DNA from: Erwinia aphidicola
GTDB taxonomy: Bacteria > Pseudomonadota > Gammaproteobacteria > Enterobacterales > Enterobacteriaceae
Assembly (NCBI RefSeq): GCF_024169515.1
Contig: NZ_JAMKCQ010000001.1
Coordinates: 3,534,001 to 3,598,000 of the forward strand
DNA length: 64,000 nt
Reading direction: 5' to 3'
Each line of letters begins with the position of its first letter. The stretch's first letter is position 1. A program made the position numbers and the translations under genes. The notes beneath the pieces are model-generated. The model did no database searches. It saw only the letters and a program-made list of their open reading frames with translations, and was not told the origin of the DNA. Positions 1 to 9,125 of the stretch are shown here, piece by piece.

Positions 1-99
1 CCTCCCTCCTGCCACCCAAAGCCTCAGCGTCGCGGTTTAGAACCCACAGCGAGCACGATGATAGTGGGGGATGAGCCTGGCCTGAGGTAAGCCGGACGT

Positions 100-121
100 C
101 ACGCGGCAGGGATGCCGCGTG
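100..121. repeat. GC-rich perfect hairpin downstream of pyrC
   Basis: The sequence CACGCGGCA, a four-base loop GGGA and TGCCGCGTG form a perfect 9-bp stem. No convincing gene lies in the first 250 bases. The stretch downstream of pyrC holds this hairpin and a second one at 216-239. No T-run follows on either strand, so it is not an obvious intrinsic terminator; it could be part of a dispersed intergenic repeat. Confidence 0.4.
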
Positions 122-213
122 CCGAGGCCCGCAGGGAGCGTCTTTTGCCGTTCCGGCGTGCTCAGGTTGAGCTCAGACCGGTTAGCGATAGCAGTCATTT
201 CAGGGGATCCCCA

Positions 214-241
214 GAGGACGACTGCTTTTCTGGTCGTCCCG
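214..241. repeat. Degenerate copy of the GGTCG-type palindromic repeat
   Basis: GGACGAC (216-222) pairs with GTCGTCC (233-239) around a loop containing CTTTTC. The layout, a short stem ending near GAC/GTC around a central T-run, matches the clearer repeat units at 5262-5330, 46559-46684 and 59211-59283, but the flanking GTAGGGG is missing. It sits just downstream of the pyrC stop codon and might also act as a weak terminator. Confidence 0.4.
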
Positions 242-250
242 CTGGACAGG

Positions 251-1303
251 TTAACTCTCGACGCGCCAGTTCAGCGTCTCGCCGGCCAGGAACGGCACCA
301 GCGTATGGCCATCGTTACCGACCTGCACGCTTTCCGGCACGGTCCACGGCTGGCGCACCAGCTTGAGGGTGCCTTCATTCAGCGGCAGCCCGTAGAAGTT
401 AGGGCCATTTTCGGAGCAGAAGGCGGCAAAATGCGCCAGCGCGTCGATCTCTTCAAACACCGTGGCATAAGCGCTCAGCATAGACGGGGCGTTGAACACG
501 CCGGCACAGCCACAGCTGGTCTCTTTACGGTCGCGGGTATGAGGTGCGGTATCCGTACCGAGGAAAAAGCGTGAGTGCCCGCTGGCAACCGCATCGCGCA
601 GCGCCTGCTGATGGATGTTGCGCTTAAGGATTGGCAGGCAGTAAAGATGCGGGCGAATGCCGCCAACCAGCATGTGGTTGCGGTTAAACATCAGGTGCTG
701 AGGGGTAATAGTGGCCGCAAGAAAACGATTGCCTTCCAGCACATAAGCAGCGGCTTCTTTGGTGGTGATGTGCTCGCACACCACCTTCAGCTCCGGAAAC
801 TGCTGGCGTAGCGGGTCAAGCACGCTTTCAATGAAACGCGCCTCACGGTCAAAGATATCGATATGGGCATCGGTCACCTCGCCGTGGATCAGCAGCGGCA
901 TACCGATCTTCTGCATGCGTTCCAGCACCGGAGCAATCGCCGCGATGCTGGTAACGCCATGCGCGGAGTTGGTAGTGGCATGCGCCGGGTAGAGTTTCGC
1001 CGCGGTAAACACCCCTTCATGAAAGCCCGTTTCGATTTCGTTCGGATCCAGGCCGTCGGTCAGGTAGCAGGTCATCAGCGGCGTAAAGGCGTGCGCGGCC
1101 GGAACGGCAGCCATGATGCGCTCGCGGTAGGCGCGGGCAGTGGCCACGCTGGTCACCGGCGGAACGAGGTTAGGCATCACAATGGCGCGGCCACAGACCT
1201 CACTGGTAAACGGCACCACGGCCTCCAGCATCTCACCATCGCGCAGATGGATATGCCAGTCATCAGGGCGGCGAATAATCAATTCTTGAGGTTGTGCGGT
1301 CAT
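251..1303 (-). CDS. pyrC: Dihydroorotase PyrC
   Basis: Cytosolic zinc enzyme that cyclises N-carbamoyl-aspartate to dihydroorotate, the third step of pyrimidine synthesis. The 350-residue protein has the type II dihydroorotase hallmarks: the metal-binding motif [10 protein letters not shown] with His17 and His19, the expected carbamylated lysine in KLYPAHATT (Lys103), a metal His in LIHGEV, and the catalytic Asp in FLGTDTAPH. Length equals the enterobacterial family norm within a few residues. The ATG start gives the family N-terminus. It is followed in the leftward direction by a gene-poor stretch; E. coli has dinI there, which is not visible in this window. In E. coli pyrC is controlled by PurR and by start-site switching in the leader; I could not confirm either signal here. 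Confidence 0.98.
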   Translation of the reverse strand: MTAQPQELIIRRPDDWHIHLRDGEMLEAVVPFTSEVCGRAIVMPNLVPPVTSVATARAYRERIMAAVPAAHAFTPLMTCYLTDGLDPNEIETGFHEGVFTAAKLYPAHATTNSAHGVTSIAAIAPVLERMQKIGMPLLIHGEVTDAHIDIFDREARFIESVLDPLRQQFPELKVVCEHITTKEAAAYVLEGNRFLAATITPQHLMFNRNHMLVGGIRPHLYCLPILKRNIHQQALRDAVASGHSRFFLGTDTAPHTRDRKETSCGCAGVFNAPSMLSAYATVFEEIDALAHFAAFCSENGPNFYGLPLNEGTLKLVRQPWTVPESVQVGNDGHTLVPFLAGETLNWRVES

Positions 1304-1402
1304 GCGATCTGCTCCGGCAAAGGGGTGGAATAGCTGTTTTTAGCCGGGTATAAAGATTAATGATAAAGCGCGGTGAATGCACCTGCTTTATACGCAGCGG
1401 GG

Positions 1403-1432
1403 AAAAAAACGCTGCGCGCAAGCCGCAGCGTT
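1403..1432 (-). terminator. Intrinsic terminator after yceB
   Basis: On the minus strand AACGCTGCG and CGCAGCGTT form a perfect 9-bp stem around a 7-base loop, followed directly by a run of seven T (1403-1409). It lies 10 bases past the yceB stop and separates yceB from pyrC. Confidence 0.88.
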
Positions 1433-1441
1433 ATCAGACGA

Positions 1442-2005
1442 TCAGTCAGTAAATGGGATAATCAGCTCGCCCGGCTTCACTTCCAGCCCTTTGGCGAACC
1501 GTTTGGCCAGCGACTCGGCCTTACTGCGGTCGGTACTCAGCACGTAAGCGGGTTTCTGGTTGAAGTAACTTTTCAGCGACTCATTAAGATACGGCGTCAG
1601 GGTTTTCAGCACGCCCTGCATTTTTTCCGGCTGCACTTGCACATCCACCAGCTCCATATCTTTCAGATAGATAGCCCCTTCCTGCTGGTTAAACACCGGC
1701 TGTGCTTTCATTGTCAGCTTCATATCCGCTTTTTGCGGGCCAAACAGGGAAGTGATATTCACTTTGGCATTGCCGATCAGCGTGACTTTATTCGGCTCCT
1801 CGCGGCCAATCTGGCTGCTGAGGTCCGTCAGGGTGATATGGGCATCGGCCAGCCCGGCCACGCCAATCTGCTTCTCATAATTGTTGTGTTTCGCCAGCGC
1901 CTGATTAATTTCCTGCTCGCTGATGGTGTATTGGGCAATCTGATTACAGCCGGTGACTAAGCCTGCTAACAGCAGCGCACCAAGACCAAAAAGTGTCTTC
2001 TTCAT
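1442..2005 (-). CDS. yceB: Lipoprotein YceB (DUF1439)
   Basis: Predicted lipoprotein of 187 residues. The N-terminus is a typical lipoprotein signal: two lysines, a hydrophobic stretch, then the lipobox LVTGC with lipidated Cys20. The residue after the cysteine is Asn rather than Asp, so outer-membrane sorting is expected. The mature part is the DUF1439 beta-rich domain. The position between pyrC and grxB is the same as in E. coli. The biochemical role is not established; family members have been proposed to have lipid- or ligand-binding folds. It appears to be its own transcription unit, closed by the terminator at 1403-1432. Confidence 0.95.
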   Translation of the reverse strand: MKKTLFGLGALLLAGLVTGCNQIAQYTISEQEINQALAKHNNYEKQIGVAGLADAHITLTDLSSQIGREEPNKVTLIGNAKVNITSLFGPQKADMKLTMKAQPVFNQQEGAIYLKDMELVDVQVQPEKMQGVLKTLTPYLNESLKSYFNQKPAYVLSTDRSKAESLAKRFAKGLEVKPGELIIPFTD

Positions 2006-2126
2006 GTTATTCCTCTGTTTTATTCACCGGTCGACCCTACCGGGCAGCGAATAGCATGCACCACCGGGCGGCATTCGTCACCAGGACAACGCTTAACCGG
2101 CAGGGGGAAAGCACAACGGAATGTGT

Positions 2127-2148
2127 CGGGCCAGCAAAAACTGGCCCG
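2127..2148 (-). terminator. Possible hairpin terminator after grxB
   Basis: CGGGCCAG and CTGGCCCG form a perfect 8-bp stem around CAAAAA, just past the grxB stop. No U-tract follows on the minus strand, so intrinsic termination is uncertain; it may only protect the transcript 3' end. Confidence 0.35.
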
Positions 2149-2154
2149 GCAATA

Positions 2155-2802
2155 TCAGGAAGCGACAGAGGATAACAGGTTGATTTGCGTCTGTTTAGCC
2201 ATGTTATCGCGGTAATCCGCCACGCGGGAAGGGTACTCAATACCGGCTACCAGCGACAGCGAACGCAGCAGTGGGAACAGATGGATGTCGTCCAGCGACA
2301 GCTCGCCGCTGACGGCATTCGGCTTAACGATCAGCTTATCCAGCTTGCGCAGGTCATCATTGACGTTTTTAATCCAGCCCGCCGAGTGTTCGCGCAGCTC
2401 GGAAAAATCACCATAAGTGCCCTGCTTTTTGTTTTTGAAGTAGTCGCGCGCTTCCGGCGTGGCGAACTCGGCAAACGGCGCTTCCGCCACGCGCGGGATC
2501 AGCAGCTTGTTAACATAGCTGTTGATATGGCGCAGCCAGTCGGTGATGGCCGGATTGGTTTTTCCGGTCAGCAGCGGCTCGCGATCGATACGATCGATAT
2601 AGTGCACGATATCCAGACTTTCCGGCATGCAGCTGCCGTCTTCCTTCATCAGAATCGGCGCCATTTTCTGACCAATCAGGCGGGTGGGCGTCGCTTCGTC
2701 ATCGTTCAACATCACCACCAGCTCAACCGGAAGGTTTTTCAGGCCGAAGATCATGCGGGCTTTTACACAGAACGGGCAGTGTTCATAGATATAGAGTTTC
2801 AC
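2155..2802 (-). CDS. grxB: Glutaredoxin 2
   Basis: GST-fold glutaredoxin that reduces protein disulfides with glutathione in the cytosol. The N-terminal thioredoxin-like domain carries the active site CPFC (Cys9, Cys12; E. coli has CPYC) in KLYIYEHCPFCVKAR, and the rest is the helical Grx2 C-terminal domain ending in the conserved SRVADYRDNMAKQTQINLL. I chose a GTG start at 2802 because it gives the E. coli-like N-terminus MKLYIY and a 215-residue product, and AAGGA lies 7-8 bases upstream; an in-frame TTG at 2808 is only two bases from that ribosome site. In E. coli mdtH comes next; here grxB is divergent from rimJ with no gene between. Confidence 0.96.
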   Translation of the reverse strand: MKLYIYEHCPFCVKARMIFGLKNLPVELVVMLNDDEATPTRLIGQKMAPILMKEDGSCMPESLDIVHYIDRIDREPLLTGKTNPAITDWLRHINSYVNKLLIPRVAEAPFAEFATPEARDYFKNKKQGTYGDFSELREHSAGWIKNVNDDLRKLDKLIVKPNAVSGELSLDDIHLFPLLRSLSLVAGIEYPSRVADYRDNMAKQTQINLLSSVAS

Positions 2803-2963
2803 TATCAATTCCTTCTTTTGCGATATCGATGAATTAACATCAATTATCTGAATGTATTATGAAAGTATGGAAGAGAACCCGCAGAAGGGCAACCGCAGGG
2901 GCGGGTATGGCGAGGTTTTAAGCTTAATTTCGTGGATTATGCCATTTTTTATGCGGCAGCGTA

Positions 2964-2992
2964 TTACCGGCAAACGGGATGGCGGTTATAGT
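2964..2992 (+). promoter_or_regulatory. Candidate sigma-70 promoter for rimJ
   Basis: TTACCG (2964-2969), a 17-base spacer and TATAGT (2987-2992) form a plausible promoter about 85 bases before the rimJ start. Confidence 0.5.
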
Positions 2993-3076
2993 GAAACGAG
3001 TAGAGTGACGCGCCGTGGTGCGCGGTCTCACTCCCCAACTCACAATGCTTTCCAGACACGTGTTTCAGGAGAAATG

Positions 3077-3670
3077 ATGTTTGGCTATCGTACTGCTGCA
3101 CCTAAAGTGCGCCTGACTACCGATCGTTTGGTGATTCGTCTGGTCAACGAACGTGATGCCTGGCGGCTGGCTGATTACTATGCTGAAAACCGTGCTTTTC
3201 TTAAACCGTGGGAACCGGTGCGCGATGAGAGCCACTGCTATCCCTCCGGCTGGCAGGCGCGGCTGGGGCTGATTGCTGAGATGCAGAAGCAGGGCAGTGC
3301 CTTCTACTTTGCGGTGATGGACTCGGACGAGAATGAAGTGCGCGGCGTAGCGAACTTTAGCAACGTGCTGCGCGGTTCGTTTCACGCCTGCTACCTCGGC
3401 TATTCGCTGGGGGAGAAGTGGCAGGGGCAGGGGATGATGTTCGAAGCGCTGCAAAGCGCAATTCGCTATATGCAGCGGCAGCAGCGCATGCACCGCATTA
3501 TGGCTAACTATATGCCGCATAATCAGCGCAGCGGCAATTTACTGGCGCGCCTCGGTTTCGAAAAAGAGGGTTATGCCAAAGAGTACCTGCTGATCGATGG
3601 ACGCTGGCAGGATCATGTCCTGACGGCACTGACCTCCCACGAATGGACGCCGGACCGGCGCGGAGTGTAA
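3077..3670 (+). CDS. rimJ: Ribosomal protein S5 alanine N-acetyltransferase RimJ
   Basis: GNAT-family enzyme that acetylates the N-terminal alanine of ribosomal protein S5. The 197-residue protein begins [18 protein letters not shown], as in E. coli RimJ, and has the acetyl-CoA loop region around [14 protein letters not shown] and the conserved [22 protein letters not shown] block. The frame is open much further upstream (to 2852), but the upstream part has no family similarity. AGGAG at 3067-3071 fits a start at the second of two adjacent ATGs (3077). yceH follows after 6 bases, so the two are probably co-transcribed with mviM. Confidence 0.96.
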   Translation: MFGYRTAAPKVRLTTDRLVIRLVNERDAWRLADYYAENRAFLKPWEPVRDESHCYPSGWQARLGLIAEMQKQGSAFYFAVMDSDENEVRGVANFSNVLRGSFHACYLGYSLGEKWQGQGMMFEALQSAIRYMQRQQRMHRIMANYMPHNQRSGNLLARLGFEKEGYAKEYLLIDGRWQDHVLTALTSHEWTPDRRGV

Positions 3671-3676
3671 TTTCAC

Positions 3677-4327
3677 ATGATCAAATCCCCTTTTACCGCC
3701 GTTGAAGCGCGGGTGATCGGCTGCCTGCTGGAAAAGCAGGTCACCACCCCGGACCAGTATCCCATGTCGCTGAACGGCGTAGTGACCGCCTGTAACCAGA
3801 AGTCTAACCGCGAGCCGGTAATGTCGCTGAGCGACAGCGAGGTGCAAAACACACTCGACCTGCTGGTAAAAAAACATCAGCTCACCGCGCTAAACGGCTT
3901 TGGTAGCCGGGTGGTGAAATATGAGCAGCGTTTCTGCAACTCGGAGTTTGGTCAGCTGAAGTTCACTCCTGCAGAGGTGGCGGTGATCGCCACGCTGCTG
4001 CTGCGCGGCGCCCAGACGCCGGGCGAGCTGCGCACGCGCAGTTCGCGCATGCATGACTTTGCCGATATGAACGAAGTGGAGCAGACGCTGGAGCGACTGA
4101 CGCAGCGCGAAGACGGTGCGCTGGTCGTGCGGCTGGCGCGCGAGCCGGGCAAGCGTGAAAGCCGCTATATGCACCTGTTCAGCGGAGAGGTGGATGAGAG
4201 CCTGGCCGCCAGCCCGCAGCCGGAAACGGACAGCGGGCTGGAAGCGCGGGTACAGCTGCTGGAGCAGCAGGTCGCCACGCTGCAACAGCAGCTATCCGCG
4301 CTGCTGGCAGAGGGGGAGGGCACATGA
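3677..4327 (+). CDS. yceH: YceH family protein (DUF480/UPF0502)
   Basis: Conserved enterobacterial protein of 216 residues. It contains two winged-helix-like repeats typical of UPF0502, for example [16 protein letters not shown] and [16 protein letters not shown], each followed by a segment on paired elements. The C-terminus from about residue 190 ([23 protein letters not shown], seen in part) is a heptad coiled coil, suggesting oligomerisation. The molecular role is unknown; a DNA- or RNA-binding function is only inferred from the fold. The stop overlaps the mviM start as ATGA (4324-4327), pointing to translational coupling. Confidence 0.93.
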   Translation: MIKSPFTAVEARVIGCLLEKQVTTPDQYPMSLNGVVTACNQKSNREPVMSLSDSEVQNTLDLLVKKHQLTALNGFGSRVVKYEQRFCNSEFGQLKFTPAEVAVIATLLLRGAQTPGELRTRSSRMHDFADMNEVEQTLERLTQREDGALVVRLAREPGKRESRYMHLFSGEVDESLAASPQPETDSGLEARVQLLEQQVATLQQQLSALLAEGEGT

Positions 4328-5247
4328 GCGGCTTGAAAGTGGGCATCGTCGGGCTGGGCGGCATTGCGCAGAAAGCCTGGCTGCCGGTGGTGACCCGCAC
4401 CGACGGCTGGCAGATTGCCGGGGCATTTTCGCCCAATCAGCAAAAAGCGCGCCCGGTCTGCGACAGCTACCGCATTCCGCTGCACGCATCGCTGGACGAT
4501 CTCGCCGCCGCCAGCGATGCGGTGTTTGTCCACAGCAGCACCGCCAGCCACTATGAGATCGTTAATCGCCTGCTGCGCGCGGGCATCGATGTCTGCGTTG
4601 ATAAGCCGCTCGCCGCTACGCTAAGCGAGGCCGAGCGGCTGGTGGCGCTGGCGGAAAAGCGCGGGCGCAAGCTGATGGTGGCGTTTAACCGCCGCTTTGC
4701 CCCGCGTTATCTGCAGCTGCAGGCGGCACTGCAACAGCCTGCGTCACTGCGCATGGATAAACATCGCAGCGACAGCGTCGGGCCCAACGATCTGCTGTTT
4801 ACCCTGCTGGATGATTATCTGCACGTGGTGGATAGCGCGCTGTGGCTGTGCGGCGGGGAGGGTAAGCTGCAAAGCGGCACGATCCAGACTAACGACAGCG
4901 GGCAGATGCTCTACGCCGAACACCATTTTAGCGTGGGGGGGACGCAGGTGACCACCTGTATGCATCGCCGCGCCGGAAGCCAGATGGAGCGAGTGATGGC
5001 GGTCGATGATGGCGCAGTCTACCAGCTGAGCGAGATGCGTGACTGGCAGCAGGAGCAGGCGGGCGTCGTGACCATCGACCCGATCCCCGGCTGGCAAACC
5101 ACGCTGGAGCAGCGCGGATTTGTCGGCGCGGCGCACCATTTCATCCGCTGCGCAGAAAATCAGACAATGCCGCAAACCAGCGGCGAGCAGGCGCTGATGG
5201 CGCAGCGGCTGGTGGAGAAATTATGGCGTGAAGCCGAGCGGGAATAG
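4324..5247 (+). CDS. mviM: Gfo/Idh/MocA-family oxidoreductase MviM
   Basis: Predicted NAD(P)-dependent oxidoreductase of 307 residues. The N-terminus has a Rossmann nucleotide-binding stretch ([14 protein letters not shown], residues about 5-18), and the family signature [16 protein letters not shown] holds the conserved Lys-Pro pair. The C-terminal half fits the Gfo/Idh/MocA alpha/beta domain. The substrate is unknown; despite the mvi (virulence) name, no direct role is shown by sequence. It overlaps yceH by four bases and is separated from murJ by a 200-base gap that carries palindromic repeats, so murJ probably has its own promoter. Confidence 0.93.
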   Translation: MSGLKVGIVGLGGIAQKAWLPVVTRTDGWQIAGAFSPNQQKARPVCDSYRIPLHASLDDLAAASDAVFVHSSTASHYEIVNRLLRAGIDVCVDKPLAATLSEAERLVALAEKRGRKLMVAFNRRFAPRYLQLQAALQQPASLRMDKHRSDSVGPNDLLFTLLDDYLHVVDSALWLCGGEGKLQSGTIQTNDSGQMLYAEHHFSVGGTQVTTCMHRRAGSQMERVMAVDDGAVYQLSEMRDWQQEQAGVVTIDPIPGWQTTLEQRGFVGAAHHFIRCAENQTMPQTSGEQALMAQRLVEKLWREAERE

Positions 5248-5261
5248 GGTACAGGGGCGGA

Positions 5262-5330
5262 GGGCGGACCGAAAAAGAGGGTCCGCCCCTACAACATCCT
5301 GTAGGGGGCGACCGCTTTTTGGGTCGCCCC
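5262..5330. repeat. Pair of GGTCCG/GGTCG palindromic repeats
   Basis: Two units lie head to head. Unit 1 (5262-5292) has GGGCGGACC pairing with GGTCCGCCC around GAAAAAGAG and ends in CCCCTAC. Unit 2 (5301-5330) begins GTAGGGG and has GGGGCGACC pairing with GGTCGCCCC around GCTTTTTG. The same architecture recurs at 46559-46684 and 59211-59283. The units lie between mviM and murJ and are probably non-coding REP-like elements. Confidence 0.85.
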
Positions 5331-5451
5331 GCGTTCATCGGGGATATACCCGGTAACAAACCGCTATGGTTATTTCCTTTTACTTCAGTAGACTATCCGC
5401 ATCAAAAAACGATCGGGGTTCCCCGGTCCGTTATCCAGAACCAGGAAAGAC

Positions 5452-6990
5452 ATGAACCTGTTGAAATCACTGGCAGCGGTCAGCTCAATGACCCTGTTTT
5501 CACGCGTGCTGGGATTTGCCCGCGACGCGATTGTCGCGCGCGTATTTGGCGCCGGGATGGCAACCGATGCCTTTTTCGTCGCGTTTAAGCTGCCTAACCT
5601 GCTGCGACGCATCTTTGCCGAAGGGGCGTTCTCCCAGGCGTTTGTTCCTATTCTCGCCGAATACAAAAGTAAACAGGGTGAAGAAGCCACGCGCGTCTTT
5701 GTGGCTTATGTTTCCGGCTTGCTGACGCTGGCGCTGGCGATTGTCACGATTTTGGGGATGTTTGCTGCCCCGTGGGTGATCCTCGTCACTGCCCCCGGCT
5801 TTGCAGATACCGCCGATAAGTTCGCACTGACCTCATCGCTGCTGCGCGTGACCTTCCCGTATATCATGCTGATTTCACTGGCTTCGCTGGCCGGGGCGAT
5901 CCTCAACACGTGGAACCGTTTTTCGGTCCCGGCGTTTGCCCCGACGCTGCTCAACGTCAGCATGATTGGTTTTGCGCTGTTTGCCGCACCGCACTTCCAC
6001 CCGCCGGTGATGGCGCTGGCCTGGGCGGTCGTCGCCGGCGGCGTATTACAGCTTGGCTATCAGCTGCCGCATCTGAAAAAAATCGGCATGCTGGTGCTGC
6101 CGCGCCTTAACCTGAAGGATGCGGGCGTGTGGCGCGTGATGCGCCAGATGGGGCCGGCGATCCTTGGCGTGTCGGTCAGCCAGATCTCGCTGATCATTAA
6201 TACCATTTTCGCCTCGTTCCTTGTTTCCGGCTCGGTGTCGTGGATGTACTACGCTGACCGCCTGATGGAGTTTCCCTCCGGGGTGCTGGGCGTGGCGCTG
6301 GGCACTATTTTGCTGCCGTCGCTGGCGAAGAGTTTTGCCAGCGGCGACCAGGCAGAGTATTCGCGCCTGATGGACTGGGGCCTGCGCCTCTGTTTCCTGC
6401 TGGCGCTGCCGAGCGCCGTGGCGTTAGGGATTCTGGCAAAACCGCTGACCGTTGCGCTATTTCAGTACGGCAAATTTACCGCCTTTGATGCCGCAATGAC
6501 CCAGCGTGCGCTGGTGGCCTATTCGGTCGGTTTGATGGGGCTGATCGTGGTGAAGGTTCTGGCTCCGGGCTTCTACTCGCGGCAGAACATCAAGACGCCG
6601 GTGAAGATTGCTCTCTTCACGCTGCTGGCAACCCAGGCGATGAATCTGGCATTTATTGGTCCACTGAAGCATGCCGGTCTGTCGCTGTCGATCGGTCTGG
6701 CGGCCTGCCTGAATGCCGCGCTGCTTTACTGGCAGCTGCGCAAGCAGGATATTTTCCAGCCGCAGCCGGGCTGGGCGAGTTTCCTGGTGCGTCTGTTCTT
6801 CGCCGTTGTGGCGATGGCGGCGGCGCTGGTCGGCGTGCTCTATCTGATGCCCGACTGGGCTACCGGCAACATGCTGTGGCGGTTAATCCGTCTGGCAGCG
6901 GTCTGTGCGGTGGGTGGCGGCGTCTACTTTGCCGTGCTGGGCCTGTTAGGTTTCCGCCCGCGTGATTTTGCCCGCCGCACCGTGGCATAA
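5452..6990 (+). CDS. murJ: Lipid II flippase MurJ (MviN)
   Basis: Inner-membrane flippase that moves the peptidoglycan precursor lipid II across the membrane; essential in E. coli. The 512-residue protein is strongly hydrophobic, with the family's 14 predicted membrane segments (MOP/MVF superfamily). It starts with the signature [21 protein letters not shown] and has [22 protein letters not shown], whose charged residues line the transport cavity in known structures. Start at ATG 5452 with AGGAAAG upstream. It is the last rightward gene before the leftward flgN and converges on a terminator at 6994-7023. Confidence 0.98.
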   Translation: MNLLKSLAAVSSMTLFSRVLGFARDAIVARVFGAGMATDAFFVAFKLPNLLRRIFAEGAFSQAFVPILAEYKSKQGEEATRVFVAYVSGLLTLALAIVTILGMFAAPWVILVTAPGFADTADKFALTSSLLRVTFPYIMLISLASLAGAILNTWNRFSVPAFAPTLLNVSMIGFALFAAPHFHPPVMALAWAVVAGGVLQLGYQLPHLKKIGMLVLPRLNLKDAGVWRVMRQMGPAILGVSVSQISLIINTIFASFLVSGSVSWMYYADRLMEFPSGVLGVALGTILLPSLAKSFASGDQAEYSRLMDWGLRLCFLLALPSAVALGILAKPLTVALFQYGKFTAFDAAMTQRALVAYSVGLMGLIVVKVLAPGFYSRQNIKTPVKIALFTLLATQAMNLAFIGPLKHAGLSLSIGLAACLNAALLYWQLRKQDIFQPQPGWASFLVRLFFAVVAMAAALVGVLYLMPDWATGNMLWRLIRLAAVCAVGGGVYFAVLGLLGFRPRDFARRTVA

Positions 6991-6993
6991 ACA

Positions 6994-7023
6994 GAAAAAC
7001 CCCGCAGCGCAGGCGCGGCGGGG
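6994..7023 (-). terminator. Terminator of the flgAMN operon, shared with murJ
   Basis: CCCCGC(C)GCG and CGC(T)GCGGGG pair around a short loop on the minus strand, followed by TTTTT. It lies between the convergent murJ and flgN genes. The T-run is on the flgN side; on the murJ side only the stem is present. Confidence 0.85.
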
Positions 7024-7039
7024 TAAAGTCTGACAATAA

Positions 7040-7471
7040 TTACGCTTTACGGCTGACGGGCGCGCTGTGGATCGCCTGGCCGTCGGGGCCATAAAATTTT
7101 TGTGACTGATAAGGCTTCAGTACCTGCAACGCATGCTCGTTATGACTGATTTGATGATTGAGCAGCATACCGTTGTGTAGATTGGTATCGCGTAATTTTA
7201 CCGTGTGATCCTGAATCGATGACCAGCGTCTCGCCAGTTCCGCGTAGCGGCTGTAGGGCACGTGCAGCCCGGCCGCTTTTTCTTCATCGCGGCGCATTTT
7301 TTCCAGGAAGTCCAGGGTCGCAAGCAGCGAGCTTTTATCCTCGGTAATTCGCTGCAATAAGCTGCTGTTGACCTGACCCGCCGAGAGCTGTTCTTGCTCC
7401 GCATTCATCACATCGGCCAGCGACGAAAGAACTTCCAGCATTTTATCAAGCGTGTTGAGCAGCTTATCCAT
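7040..7471 (-). CDS. flgN: Flagellar export chaperone FlgN
   Basis: Cytosolic chaperone for the hook-filament junction proteins FlgK and FlgL during flagellar type III export. The 143-residue protein is almost wholly helical and begins MDKLLNTLDKMLEVL. The middle block SLLATLDFLEKMRR followed by a long helix is typical of FlgN. The last 25 residues, which in homologues bind the junction proteins, are Pro/Ser rich and less conserved. It follows flgM with only 4 bases between the genes and ends the flgAMN unit. The junction-protein genes it serves (flgK, flgL) are in this same cluster. Confidence 0.94.
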   Translation of the reverse strand: MDKLLNTLDKMLEVLSSLADVMNAEQEQLSAGQVNSSLLQRITEDKSSLLATLDFLEKMRRDEEKAAGLHVPYSRYAELARRWSSIQDHTVKLRDTNLHNGMLLNHQISHNEHALQVLKPYQSQKFYGPDGQAIHSAPVSRKA

Positions 7472-7475
7472 TGAG

Positions 7476-7775
7476 TTAATTACCTTGCAGTGAGTCTTTA
7501 GCTTCCTGAATCAGTGCGTCGGCGATTTTGCCGCTGTCCATCTTCAGTTCGCCGTTACGAATAGCGGTTTTCAGCTCTTCCACGCGGGCAGTATTAATGT
7601 CCTGTGAGCTGGCCTTGGTCAGCTGTGACTGTGCGCCACTCAGTACCACCTGGGTGCCGGCGGTTTCAGTGGTTTTGCTTTCCGCTGCGCGAGCCTTCGG
7701 CTGGGCAACATCATTAGTATCGCGTTGTTGAACGGTGCTGGCCGGGTTCAGTGGCTGGGTTCTGTCGATGCTCAT
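7476..7775 (-). CDS. flgM: Anti-sigma-28 factor FlgM
   Basis: Small protein (99 residues) that binds sigma-28 (FliA) and blocks late flagellar gene expression until it is exported through the finished hook-basal body. The N-terminal half is polar and probably disordered, as needed for export. The C-terminal half, with DINTARVEELKTAIRNGEL and IADALIQEAKDSL, is the sigma-binding helical region. It has its own FliA-type promoter at 7851-7877 in addition to read-through from flgA, matching the known dual control in E. coli and Salmonella. Confidence 0.96.
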   Translation of the reverse strand: MSIDRTQPLNPASTVQQRDTNDVAQPKARAAESKTTETAGTQVVLSGAQSQLTKASSQDINTARVEELKTAIRNGELKMDSGKIADALIQEAKDSLQGN

Positions 7776-7850
7776 ATCTGGCTCCTGTTAACTCAGGTGT
7801 GACTACGCCTGATGCTCAATATTCTAATAGTACTACGGCTGTTATTAACA

Positions 7851-7877
7851 CTATCGGCAGAACTGATGCCTTCTTTA
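7851..7877 (-). promoter_or_regulatory. Sigma-28 (FliA) promoter for flgM
   Basis: On the minus strand TAAAGAAG (7877-7870), an 11-base spacer and GCCGATAG (7858-7851) match the FliA consensus TAAAGTTT-N11-GCCGATAA in 12 of 16 positions, including the whole GCCGATA core. It lies between flgA and flgM. Confidence 0.88.
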
Positions 7878-7882
7878 GTGGT

Positions 7883-8551
7883 TTATAGCGATATCAGAAT
7901 ATTCCCATCCGAGTCGACTTTGCCCATCACAATCTGGCCGGAGCTCATGCGTACCCTGACCGACTGCAGGGCCGTTGCGTTGTTCATTGCTTTGCCTTCG
8001 CTGCTGATATTGAAGCCGTCGCCGCTGGCGGTCACGGTGACCATCTGCCCGGCTTTTACGCGCCACGGCTGGCGCATCATCATCTGGGTTACCGGCTGGC
8101 CGGGATTGATATCGCGCAGGGTGATGGCACCTACCGCATCTTCAGCTTTCATCAGCGTGCGGGCGGGCAGAGTATCTAAGCGGCCCTGCTGCATACGCAG
8201 ATCGCCAGCGGCGATAGCGGTTCCGCGCGGCACCTGGCGGGTGGCCACCAGATAACTGCCGCTGACCTGCACCTGCACCTGAATATAGCGGCGGTTCTGA
8301 TCGCAGTTGGCCGCGACGCTGATATTGCCCCACATGCGGCTGTTGCCCGGCAGGGAGAACTGCGGCGCATCACAGGCAGGCCACATATTCTGCGGTGTCT
8401 TCACCACCACGCTCAGGTTATCGGCACCCTGGCCGTTTTCCCCATAGCGGTTTTTAAAAAACTGGTTGAGCTGTGCGTTGAGATCGCCAGCAGTGGCGGT
8501 GACGCTCGCCAGGCTCAGCAGCGCGCTTAACAGCAGTGTGGCTCCACGCAT
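7883..8551 (-). CDS. flgA: Flagellar P-ring assembly chaperone FlgA
   Basis: Periplasmic chaperone needed for assembly of the FlgI P ring. The 222-residue precursor starts with a clear Sec signal peptide (MRGATLLLSALLSLASVTATA, cleavage expected near residue 21). The C-terminal SAF domain shows the family blocks LVATRQVPRGTAIAAGDL and GQPVTQMMMRQPW, and it ends VMGKVDSDGNILIS as in other FlgA proteins. It is divergent from flgB and is the first gene of the leftward flgAMN unit. Confidence 0.95.
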   Translation of the reverse strand: MRGATLLLSALLSLASVTATAGDLNAQLNQFFKNRYGENGQGADNLSVVVKTPQNMWPACDAPQFSLPGNSRMWGNISVAANCDQNRRYIQVQVQVSGSYLVATRQVPRGTAIAAGDLRMQQGRLDTLPARTLMKAEDAVGAITLRDINPGQPVTQMMMRQPWRVKAGQMVTVTASGDGFNISSEGKAMNNATALQSVRVRMSSGQIVMGKVDSDGNILISL

Positions 8552-8708
8552 GGCGCCCCCTCTTTTTTATCAACATGGCAGCGATTCTACCCTCGCGGGT
8601 GCGATGTCAAGGCGCAAATTAGCGACCATTTTTAGCGCTATTCAAACGATAGGCCTTCCCACCCCGAGATTATGCTGTCAGCTCTAAATTCTCACTTGCG
8701 GAGGACGC
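8552..8708. promoter_or_regulatory. Divergent flgA/flgB control region with a possible FlhDC site
   Basis: This 157-base gap must hold the class 2 promoters for both flagellar units. Around 8612-8630, CGCAAATTAGCGACCATT resembles one inverted half of the FlhD4C2 box (consensus AATGGC...AAATAGCG), and AGCGCTATT follows directly. Only partial matches are seen, so the exact operator is uncertain. Confidence 0.35.
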
Positions 8709-9122
8709 ATGCTCGACAAACTGGACGCAGCACTACGGTTTAACACCGAAGCTCTGAACCTGCGCGCACAGCGGCAGGAGATCCTGGCATCCAACATCGC
8801 GAACGCAGACACGCCAGGCTATCAGGCGCGCGATATCGATTTCGCCAGCCAGATGAACAAGGTGATGGAACAGGGGCGGGCGCAGGGTTCCGGGCTACAG
8901 CTTGCGGTCACGTCGGCACGCCATATTCCTGCAGAAACGCTTCAACCCCCATCCATGGATTTGATGTACCGCATTCCTGACCAGCCTGCACTGGACGGAA
9001 ACACGGTTGACATGGACCGGGAGCGTACCGAGTTTGCAGATAACAGCCTGAAATATCAGACCGATCTCACCATGATCAGCAGTCAGATCAAAGGCATGAT
9101 GTCCGTGCTACAGGGGCAATAA
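8709..9122 (+). CDS. flgB: Flagellar proximal rod protein FlgB
   Basis: Rod subunit of the flagellar basal body, exported by the flagellar type III system, so no Sec signal. The 137-residue protein has the rod/hook N-terminal motif (residues 22-40: [20 protein letters not shown]) and a C-terminal amphipathic helix ending [18 protein letters not shown]. Start at ATG 8709 after GGAGG. It is the first gene of the flgBCDEFGHIJ unit; flgC begins 4 bases after its end. Confidence 0.97.
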   Translation: MLDKLDAALRFNTEALNLRAQRQEILASNIANADTPGYQARDIDFASQMNKVMEQGRAQGSGLQLAVTSARHIPAETLQPPSMDLMYRIPDQPALDGNTVDMDRERTEFADNSLKYQTDLTMISSQIKGMMSVLQGQ

Positions 9123-9125
9123 GTT

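Noticed and set aside
2852..3076. N-terminal extension of rimJ by 75 codons
   Set aside because: No family similarity; it spans the likely rimJ promoter, and a good ribosome site fits ATG 3077.
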